The position numbers and the translations under genes were made by a program. A stretch of 8,161 nucleotides of DNA, taken from the NCBI GenBank assembly GCA_023392645.1, contig JAEVYR010000278.1:1-8161 (forward strand), given 5' to 3'. Each line of letters begins with the position of its first letter. The stretch's first letter is position 1. The notes beneath the pieces are model-generated. The model saw only the letters and a list, made by a program, of their open reading frames with translations, had not been told where the DNA came from and ran no database searches. The DNA is from Chloroflexota bacterium. Its GTDB lineage: Bacteria; Chloroflexota; Chloroflexia; Thermomicrobiales; UBA6265. This document shows positions 1-4,473 of this stretch, in pieces.

Positions 1-334
1 CTACAGATGTTTTTACCCGAATCCGGCGGCGCAACCCGCCGGACATCGCGCCGACGATCCAGAACGGCTCCTTGCCGGACGCGACCTCGTCCGGCAGCGG
101 ATTGTCGATCGGATCGTGCGAGAGGTCCTGCTCGCAGGCGAAGAAGCGGACCATCGGGCGCCGCTCCTTCGTCCGGTGGTCGCGAATCGTGCCCTTCAGC
201 ATCGGGTAGGTCGCCTCGATGGCGTCGACGATGCCGCGCGCCGTGACCGGCTCGGCGACGCCGTCGATCGTCACTTCGCGGCCGTCGACGCGCGCCAGCG
301 TGCGCAGGTGAGCGGGAAGGATGACCCGAATCAT
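1..334 (-). CDS. MoaD/ThiS family ubiquitin-fold protein, 3' end outside window
   Basis: Small beta-grasp protein of the sulfur-carrier type; MoaD and ThiS carry sulfur as a thiocarboxylate on a C-terminal Gly-Gly, but the pathway served here is not shown. The start is fixed by an ATGA overlap with the preceding BNR gene. The visible 111 codons begin MIRVILPAHLRTLARV, typical of the first strand, and include the helix around 34-46 (RGIVDAIEATYPML), a late strand FWIVGAMSGG at 91-100 and one cysteine, C67. The Gly-Gly at 99-100 sits where MoaD/ThiS proteins normally end. Here the frame continues through the basic residues LRRRIRVKTSV to the window edge with no stop, so the true end is unseen. 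The 4-nt overlap implies co-translation with the beta-propeller. Family assignment is fairly firm; function is unknown. Confidence 0.8.
   Translation of the reverse strand, partial: MIRVILPAHLRTLARVDGREVTIDGVAEPVTARGIVDAIEATYPMLKGTIRDHRTKERRPMVRFFACEQDLSHDPIDNPLPDEVASGKEPFWIVGAMSGGLRRRIRVKTSV
22..43. repeat. GC-rich hairpin at the Gly-Gly codons of the MoaD-like gene
   Basis: TCCGGCGG (22-29) pairs with CCGCCGGA (36-43) around a 6-nt loop. On the minus strand it starts exactly at the Gly-Gly codons and covers the first codons of the C-terminal extension. The sequence after it on the minus strand holds an A run, not a T run, so it is not an ordinary intrinsic terminator. It may be chance in GC-rich coding DNA. 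Confidence 0.4.
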
Positions 335-1449
335 GGCAGCGTCTGGACCTCCACCGACATCACCCGCGGCAGGTCGGAGACGATGGCGTTCCAGGTGTCG
401 CCGCCGTCGGCCGAGCCATAGACCTGCCCGCCGGTGGTGCCGAAGTAGATGCCGCTCGACTCCAGCGAGTCGACGCCCATCGCGTCGCGCAGGATGTTGT
501 GATAGCAGTTCTCCTGTGGCAGACCGTTCGTGAGCGCCTCCCACTCATTGCCGCCGGTGCGGCTGCGGTAGACACGCAGCTTGCCCTCGGGCGGGAAGTG
601 CTCGCTGTCGCTCTTGATCGGCACGACGTAGACCGTCTCCGGCTCGTGCGCGTGAACGGCGATCGGGAAGCCGAAGTCGCTCGGCAGGTTGCCGCTGATC
701 TCGTGCCAGTTCGCGCCGGCATCGTCGGTGCGCATCACGTCCCAGTGCTTTTGCATGAAGAGCGTGTCCGGCTTCGCGGGGTGCATCGCCATCTTGTGGA
801 CGCAGTGGCCGACCTCGGCGTCCGAATCCGGCAGCTCCCACGGCGAAACGAGGCCGTGGTTGATCGGTGTCCACGTCTTGCCACCGTCGTCGGTGCGGAA
901 CGACCCGGCCGCCGAGATCGCGACGTAGAGGCGATCGGCGTTGGTGGGGTTCTGGATGATGGTGTGGAGGCACATGCCGCCCGCGCCCGGCGCCCAGAGC
1001 TCGCCGGAGGGGTGCTCGCGCAGCCCCGAGAGCTCGTGCCATGTCGCGCCAGCGTCTGTCGACCTGAACAGCGCAGCGTCCTCGACGCCGGCGTAGACCG
1101 TATCGGCGTCGTGCAGCGACGGCGCGAGGTGCCAGACGCGCTTGAACTCCCACGGGTGCTGGGTGCCGTCGTACCACTGGTGGGTGCCGGGCACGCCGTC
1201 GTAGCAGAACTCGTTGCCGATCACCTCCCAGGTCTCGCCGCCGTCGTCGGAGCGATGCATCACCTGCCCGAACCAGTCGCTGGCCTGGGAGGCGTACAGC
1301 CGGTTGGGATCGAGCGCGGAGCCCTGGAGGTGATACATCTCGAGCCCGCCGAACTGCGGACCGGTGATCTTCCAGTCCTTTCGCGCCTCGTCGGAGGTGA
1401 GGATGAAAGCGCCTTTGCTGGTGCCTACGAGAACTCGTACGCCTGCCAT
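331..1449 (-). CDS. BNR/Asp-box beta-propeller protein (exo-alpha-sialidase-like fold)
   Basis: 372-residue repeat protein. Asp-boxes (S/T-x-D-x-G-x-x-W) lie at residues 67-74 (SDDGGETW), 130-137 (STDAGATW), 186-193 (TDDGGKTW), 241-248 (TDDAGANW) and 346-353 (SADGGDTW), with a degenerate one at 296-303 (SRTGGNEW). Such repeats build sialidase/VPS10-like beta-propellers. The sialidase catalytic set is not evident, so 'glycosyl hydrolase' would be a fold label, not a proven activity. There is no signal peptide or membrane helix, so it is probably cytosolic. I chose the ATG at 1449 because AAGGAG lies 8 nt upstream; an in-frame ATG at 1470 would add seven residues, put that site inside the gene, and has no such site. 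It overlaps the MoaD-like gene by 4 nt, suggesting a joint role that the sequence does not define. Confidence 0.85.
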   Translation of the reverse strand: MAGVRVLVGTSKGAFILTSDEARKDWKITGPQFGGLEMYHLQGSALDPNRLYASQASDWFGQVMHRSDDGGETWEVIGNEFCYDGVPGTHQWYDGTQHPWEFKRVWHLAPSLHDADTVYAGVEDAALFRSTDAGATWHELSGLREHPSGELWAPGAGGMCLHTIIQNPTNADRLYVAISAAGSFRTDDGGKTWTPINHGLVSPWELPDSDAEVGHCVHKMAMHPAKPDTLFMQKHWDVMRTDDAGANWHEISGNLPSDFGFPIAVHAHEPETVYVVPIKSDSEHFPPEGKLRVYRSRTGGNEWEALTNGLPQENCYHNILRDAMGVDSLESSGIYFGTTGGQVYGSADGGDTWNAIVSDLPRVMSVEVQTLP

Positions 1450-1457
1450 GGATGTCG

Positions 1458-1463
1458 CTCCTT
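1458..1463 (-). promoter_or_regulatory. Ribosome binding site deciding the BNR gene start
   Basis: AAGGAG on the minus strand, 8 nt before the ATG at 1449. It favours that start over the in-frame ATG at 1470. Confidence 0.75.
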
Positions 1464-1490
1464 GCCGCATGTCGGATCGCCCGTCATCGA

Positions 1491-1511
1491 ATGTACGTAC
1501 GGATGGTACAT
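1491..1511. promoter_or_regulatory. Inverted repeat ATGTAC-N9-GTACAT, possible operator
   Basis: Two 6-bp perfect arms (1491-1496 and 1506-1511) are separated by 9 nt, about 40-60 bp upstream of the BNR start codon in noncoding DNA. The geometry fits a dimeric repressor or activator site. No regulator gene adjoins it and I could not identify a convincing -35/-10 pair nearby, so this is a candidate only. Confidence 0.4.
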
Positions 1512-1549
1512 CGTCGATTCGCGGGAGCGTTATCCGATCTTGCGGTCGA

Positions 1550-1566
1550 TGTGCCCGACGGGCACA
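1550..1566. repeat. 7-bp hairpin in the YCII-BNR intergenic region
   Basis: TGTGCCC (1550-1556), loop GAC, GGGCACA (1560-1566). It lies in the 213-bp gap (1450-1662) between the DGPF/YCII and BNR genes, with no T tract on either side. That gap otherwise holds the 1491-1511 inverted repeat and the 1624-1646 hairpin. Confidence 0.45.
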
Positions 1567-1623
1567 CCAGCGGAGTGCGTGGTGTTCGTGGCGGCGGGTG
1601 ACGGCGTTGCGAATCGTCGGTTT

Positions 1624-1646
1624 CGGGCCGGTCGTTTGCCGGCCCG
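1624..1646 (-). terminator. GC hairpin after the DGPF/YCII gene, possible terminator without U tract
   Basis: CGGGCCGG (1624-1631) and CCGGCCCG (1639-1646) form an 8-bp stem around a 7-nt loop, starting 16 nt after the stop codon of the DGPF/YCII gene. No T run follows on the minus strand, so canonical intrinsic termination is not supported. The position after a stop codon, shared with the hairpin after the sigma gene, is the reason for the call. Confidence 0.4.
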
Positions 1647-1662
1647 TGACCGAAACGCGGTC

Positions 1663-2088
1663 CTACGCTTGCGGCTGGGATCGCTGCCGCAGTGCCTCTT
1701 CCCGCTCCTGCAGCTCCGGCGTGAACGCCTCGCCGAAATCCGCCGCCTCGACGAATGGACGCAGCTCGAGCACCGACTCTTCGCCCGTCGGGTTCGGGCA
1801 CTTCTTCGCCCACTCGACCGCTTCGTCCATCGACTCGACCTGCCAGACCCAGTATCCCGCCAGCAGCTCCTTCGTCTCGGCGAACGGGCCGTCGGTGACG
1901 CTGCGCTTGTCGCCGGAGAAATGAACCCGAACGCCCGCCGACGACGGTTTCAGGCCGTCGCCGTCGACCATGATGCCGGCATTGACCAGCGCCTCGTTGT
2001 AGGCGGTCATCTCGGCGATCAACCGCTCGCTCGGCAACTCGCCCGCTTCGCTCTTCTCGTCGGCCTTGACCAGAACCATCACGCGCAT
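1663..2088 (-). CDS. DGPF/YCII domain protein, likely target of the adjacent ECF42 sigma factor
   Basis: 141-residue protein of the YCII-related 'DGPF' family. It starts MRVMVLVKADEKSEAG, and the name-giving DGPF is at residues 66-69 within VTDGPFAETKELLAGYWVW, followed by an acidic helix around 87-96. The C-terminal 30 residues are charged and probably extended. Members have a ferredoxin-like dimeric fold; the substrate is generally unknown, so no reaction is assigned. AAGGGGA lies just upstream of the ATG at 2088. Genes for DGPF proteins are characteristic neighbours of ECF42 sigma factors, as here, where the sigma gene lies 178 bp upstream on the same strand. The gene appears to have its own promoter (2165-2191) and a roughly 70-nt leader with two hairpins, so it need not depend on readthrough from the sigma gene. 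Confidence 0.9.
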   Translation of the reverse strand: MRVMVLVKADEKSEAGELPSERLIAEMTAYNEALVNAGIMVDGDGLKPSSAGVRVHFSGDKRSVTDGPFAETKELLAGYWVWQVESMDEAVEWAKKCPNPTGEESVLELRPFVEAADFGEAFTPELQEREEALRQRSQPQA

Positions 2089-2109
2089 CGGTGTTCCCCT
2101 TCACTGTGC

Positions 2110-2127
2110 GTCCGGCCTGGGCCGGAC
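2110..2127. repeat. Leader hairpin 2, just upstream of the DGPF gene ribosome site
   Basis: GTCCGGCC (2110-2117) and GGCCGGAC (2120-2127) are perfectly complementary around TG; in RNA the stem would be about 7 bp with a 4-nt loop. It ends a few bases before the AAGGGGA ribosome site in the predicted leader of the DGPF gene, so it could influence translation or mRNA stability. Confidence 0.5.
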
Positions 2128-2138
2128 CGTCATTCGCT

Positions 2139-2153
2139 GCGGGATCATCCCGC
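2139..2153. repeat. Near-perfect palindrome just downstream of the predicted ECF42 promoter
   Basis: GCGGGAT (2139-2145), central C, ATCCCGC (2147-2153). It begins about 12 nt after the -10 element (2168-2165), near the expected transcription start. It may be an operator at the DNA level or the first hairpin of the leader RNA. Confidence 0.45.
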
Positions 2154-2164
2154 GTCACCTGGTA

Positions 2165-2191
2165 GTCGAACGGATCGACCGGATTTCGACA
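2165..2191 (-). promoter_or_regulatory. Predicted ECF42-type promoter of the DGPF/YCII gene
   Basis: On the minus strand TGTCGA (2191-2186) is followed after exactly 17 nt by CGAC (2168-2165). From memory, the ECF42 promoter studied in Streptomyces venezuelae has TGTCGA at -35 and CG[A/T]C at -10. Both elements and the spacing match here, about 77 bp upstream of the start codon of the gene class these sigma factors control. I see no TGTCGA on the minus strand between the DUF2277 start and the VOC stop, so autoregulation is not supported. Transcription start mapping has not been done. Confidence 0.65.
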
Positions 2192-2230
2192 TGGACCCGG
2201 TTGTTGTTGAGAATCCATCGGATCGGCATG

Positions 2231-2256
2231 GTGCCGGCCGATGATCAAGCCGGCAC
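2231..2256 (-). terminator. GC hairpin after the sigma factor gene, possible terminator without U tract
   Basis: GTGCCGGC (2231-2238) and GCCGGCAC (2249-2256) form an 8-bp stem with a 10-nt loop, starting 10 nt after the TAG of the sigma gene. No T run follows on the minus strand. It sits between the sigma gene and the promoter of the DGPF gene, a sensible place to separate the two transcripts. Confidence 0.45.
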
Positions 2257-2266
2257 AGGGCCGGCG

Positions 2267-3532
2267 CTACGGATTGGCGCCCGGGGTGTCGAGTTCGGCC
2301 AGGCGGCGTTTGAGGAAGCGGCGCTGGCGCTCCTGCGGCACCAGCTCCAGCGCCCGCGCGTAGGCTGCGCGCGCCGCCTCGACGCGATCGAGCCGCCGCA
2401 GCAAATCGGCCCGCGCCGCGTGCGCCAGATGGTACCCGGTCAGCTCCCCGCGATCGAGGATGCCATCGATCAGCGCCAGCCCGGCCTCGGGACCGTCCCG
2501 CATCGCGATGGCGGCCGCCCGGTTGAGCTCGACGACGGGCGACGGCGCGACCATCCCGAGCAGGTCGTAGAGGGCGACGATCCGGCTCCAGTCGGTCGAT
2601 GCGGCATCCGGCGCCTCGGCGTGGGCGGCGGCGATCGCCGCCTGCAGCGTGTACGGGCCGATACGCTGCGTCGCGATCGCCGCGTCGACCAGCGCCCGGC
2701 CCTCCGCGATCAGCTCACCGTTCCACAAGGATCGGTCCTGTTCCTCCAGCGGCACGAGATCGCCCGCCGGGGTGGTGCGCGCTTCCCGCCTTGCGTCGTG
2801 CAGGAGCAGCAGCGCCAGCAGCCCCATCGCCTCGGGATCGGGCAGCAGCGCGTTCAGGAGGCGCGCCAGGCGGATCGCCTCGCCCGACAGGTCCGGCCGT
2901 GTCAGCGACGGCCCGAACGAGGCCGAATACCCCTCGTTGAAGACGAGGTAGATCACCTGGAGCACGGCGTCGAGCCGGTCCGGCCGCTCGGCCGGCGCGG
3001 GCACCTCGTAGGGGATGCCGTCCCGAGTGATCTTCGCCTTGGCCCGCACGATCCGCTGGGCCAGCGTCGACGGCGCGGTGAGGTAGGCGCGGGCGATCTC
3101 CTCGGTGCTCAGCCCGCAGACCTCGCGCAGCGTCAGCGCCACGCGGGCGTCCTCCGCCAGCGCCGGGTGACAGCAGGTGAAGATCAGGCGGAGCTGGTCG
3201 TCGGCGATCGTCTCGTCATCGAAGTCGACCTCGCCGGGGGCGTCGAGCTCGCGCTGGTAGGCGAGCTCCGGCAGCGCCGTGTCGAACCGGGACCGCCGGC
3301 GGATCGCGTCGATCGCCTTGAATCGCCCGGTCGAGACCAGCCACGAGTAGGGGTTGGCGGGAACGCCCTCGTCGGCCCAGCGGTCGACGGCGACCGCGAA
3401 GGCGTCGTGCATGGCGTCCTCGGCCAGCTCGAAGTCGCCGCCGAGCACGCGCACGAGCGTGGCGTAGACGCGCCGGGAGTCCGCCCGGTAGACGTGCTCG
3501 ACCAGCGAAGCGGTCGGGCGGGCATTGCTCAC
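2267..3532 (-). CDS. ECF42-type RNA polymerase sigma factor with DUF6596/TPR-like C-terminal extension
   Basis: 421-residue sigma factor, about twice the length of a minimal ECF sigma. Region 2 (about 10-83) includes the DAMHDAFAVAVDRW and WLVSTGRFKAIDAIRRR stretches that bind core polymerase and the -10 element. Region 4 (about 113-168) includes the conserved FTCCHPAL (118-125) and the helix-turn-helix LSTEEIARAYLTAPSTLAQRIVRAK for the -35. Residues about 185-285 match the DUF6596 extension (VIYLVFNEGYSASFG at 193-207). The tail to about 412 is helical and TPR-like (ELNRAAAIAMRDG; ARAAYARALELVP). ECF42 members lack a classical anti-sigma factor, and the extension is thought to control activity. 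The start is GTG, with GTGA overlapping the DUF2277 stop by 4 nt and no clear ribosome site, so translation is probably coupled. The DGPF partner lies downstream. Confidence 0.92.
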   Translation of the reverse strand: MSNARPTASLVEHVYRADSRRVYATLVRVLGGDFELAEDAMHDAFAVAVDRWADEGVPANPYSWLVSTGRFKAIDAIRRRSRFDTALPELAYQRELDAPGEVDFDDETIADDQLRLIFTCCHPALAEDARVALTLREVCGLSTEEIARAYLTAPSTLAQRIVRAKAKITRDGIPYEVPAPAERPDRLDAVLQVIYLVFNEGYSASFGPSLTRPDLSGEAIRLARLLNALLPDPEAMGLLALLLLHDARREARTTPAGDLVPLEEQDRSLWNGELIAEGRALVDAAIATQRIGPYTLQAAIAAAHAEAPDAASTDWSRIVALYDLLGMVAPSPVVELNRAAAIAMRDGPEAGLALIDGILDRGELTGYHLAHAARADLLRRLDRVEAARAAYARALELVPQERQRRFLKRRLAELDTPGANP

Positions 3533-3798
3533 GAGGCGAATCGCTCGCGGCTGCGCTCTCGCGCCTTTGCCGCCTCGACCTCCCGGTTCTTCGGCGTGGC
3601 GCTCGTCTCGAGCGCGGCGATCAGGTCGGCCGAGACGCGGGCGATCTCGTCAACGGCGGCATCGAAGGCGACCTGGTTGGCCTGCGAGGGCTTGGTGAAG
3701 CCGCTGATCTTGCGGACGTACTGCAGCGCGGCGGCGCGGACCTCGTCGTCCGTCGCAGGCGGGTCGAAGTTGAACAGCGGGCGGATGTTGCGGCACAT
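3529..3798 (-). CDS. DUF2277 family protein
   Basis: 89-residue protein matching DUF2277 from its first residues (MCRNIRPLFNFDPPATDDEV), then a helical stretch (RAAALQYVRKISGF, 21-34) and KPSQANQVAFDAAVDEIARV (36-55). The C-terminus is charged. The length is normal for the family. I know of no assigned function; the single cysteine at position 2 is part of the conserved start. The ATG at 3798 has AGGGAG upstream at good spacing. The gene ends by overlapping the GTG of the sigma factor (GTGA), so the two should be co-transcribed and translationally coupled. It could therefore influence sigma output, but a role in controlling the sigma factor is only inferred from position. Confidence 0.85.
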   Translation of the reverse strand: MCRNIRPLFNFDPPATDDEVRAAALQYVRKISGFTKPSQANQVAFDAAVDEIARVSADLIAALETSATPKNREVEAAKARERSRERFAS

Positions 3799-3834
3799 GG
3801 TGGTGTCTCCCTTCGCGTCGTTCTCTGTAGGGTG

Positions 3835-3977
3835 GCCCCAACCAGGTCTGTCATTTCGACCGAAGCATCCGGAGGATGCGGAGCGGAGAAATCTCTTCCG
3901 TATGGCGGTTGGATTCAGGTGAGGGAGAGATTTCTCGGCTTCGCCCGCTGCGCTCGAAATGACAGGTAGGTTGGGGC
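3835..3977. repeat. 143-bp composite inverted-repeat element, MITE/REP-like
   Basis: Three nested pairs of complementary arms. GCCCCAACC (3835-3843) pairs with 3969-3977. CTGTCATTTCGA (3848-3859) pairs with TCGAAATGACAG (3954-3965). GAGAAATCTCT (3886-3896) pairs with AGAGATTTCTC (3926-3936). CCGAAGC (3860-3866) has a partner-like GGCTTCG (3937-3943), but in shifted order, so the two halves are mosaics. The left half carries its own hairpin, GCATCC-GGA-GGATGC (3865-3879). It has no ORF and no obvious target duplication. It fills most of the gap between the VOC and DUF2277 genes and starts 35 nt past the VOC stop, so its RNA could terminate that transcript. The core words resemble dispersed palindromes I recall from Chloroflexota genomes, not verified here. 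Confidence 0.7.
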
Positions 3978-4012
3978 GACGAATCGATCGGGATCGCCGT
4001 GGTGGGCAGTGC

Positions 4013-4423
4013 CTACGCCAGGTTGAGCTGCCACGAGACGCCGAAGCGGTCGTTGACCCAGCCGAAGCGCTGGCTGAAGCCGTACTCGCCGATCGGCATC
4101 AGCGCCGCGCCGCCGTCGAGCAGCGCGCCGTAGAGCCGGTCGATCTCCTCGATCGAGTCACATTCAACCCACAGCGAGATCGAGGGCGTGAAGTCGAACG
4201 CGTGCTTGATGGGGCTGTCGATCGCCATGTACTGCTGACCGGCGAGGGTGAAGACGGCGTGCTCGACGGTGCCCTCGCTGCCGGCACCACCGGGGCCGTA
4301 TGTCTTCATGCTCACGATTTCGGCGTCGTCGAAGAGCGAGGTGTAGAACGCGATCGCCTCTTTGGCGCGACCGTCCTGGAACATCAGGAACGTGGTGAGC
4401 TTCTGCGGTTTCGGTGCGGTCAT
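4013..4423 (-). CDS. VOC superfamily protein, PhnB-like (3-dmu-9_3-mt domain)
   Basis: 136-residue protein of the PhnB-like branch of the vicinal oxygen chelate superfamily. It shows LTTFLMFQDGRAKEAIAFYTSLF at 9-31, then VEHAVFTLAGQQYMAID (53-69), FTPSISLWVECDSIEEIDRLYGAL (78-101) and the family ending YGFSQRFGWVNDRFGVSWQL (114-133). The domain is often mislabelled as 3-demethylubiquinone methyltransferase; no methyltransferase motif is present and the reaction is unknown. GGAG lies 6 nt before the ATG. It is 50 bp downstream of the ABC ATPase gene, across an inverted repeat that may separate the transcripts. Proteins of this family are commonly found beside YCII/ECF sigma clusters, so it may belong functionally with the sigma module rather than the transporter. 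That link is inferred. Confidence 0.88.
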   Translation of the reverse strand: MTAPKPQKLTTFLMFQDGRAKEAIAFYTSLFDDAEIVSMKTYGPGGAGSEGTVEHAVFTLAGQQYMAIDSPIKHAFDFTPSISLWVECDSIEEIDRLYGALLDGGAALMPIGEYGFSQRFGWVNDRFGVSWQLNLA

Positions 4424-4435
4424 GCGTGACTCCGT

Positions 4436-4466
4436 GAATGTCCTGCCGATTGCGACACGGACATTC
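4436..4466. promoter_or_regulatory. 8-bp inverted repeat between the ABC ATPase and VOC genes
   Basis: GAATGTCC (4436-4443) and GGACATTC (4459-4466) are perfect complements with a 15-nt spacer. It begins 7 nt after the ATPase stop codon and ends 12 nt before the VOC start. It could be a terminator hairpin, though it lacks a U tract, or an operator for the VOC gene. The spacer carries TGTCGC on the minus strand, close to the ECF42 -35 word but without a CG[A/T]C at the right distance. Confidence 0.45.
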
Positions 4467-4473
4467 TACGGGT

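Noticed and set aside
331..1449. Functional sialidase
   Set aside because: Asp-boxes are structural; I do not see the sialidase arginine triad or a secretion signal, so enzyme activity is not claimed.
1450..1470. Upstream ATG at 1470 for the BNR gene
   Set aside because: It would place the AAGGAG ribosome site inside the coding region and adds a stretch (MRQGATS) unlike the family start.
3835..3977. Integron attC site or CRISPR-like unit
   Set aside because: There is no integrase or cas gene and no regular direct repeats; the nested inverted arms fit a MITE/REP-type element better.
4431..4457. ECF42 promoter for the VOC gene (TGTCGC on the minus strand)
   Set aside because: The -35 word has one mismatch and the sequence 17 nt downstream is CGGA, not CG[A/T]C; it would also start transcription almost at the start codon.
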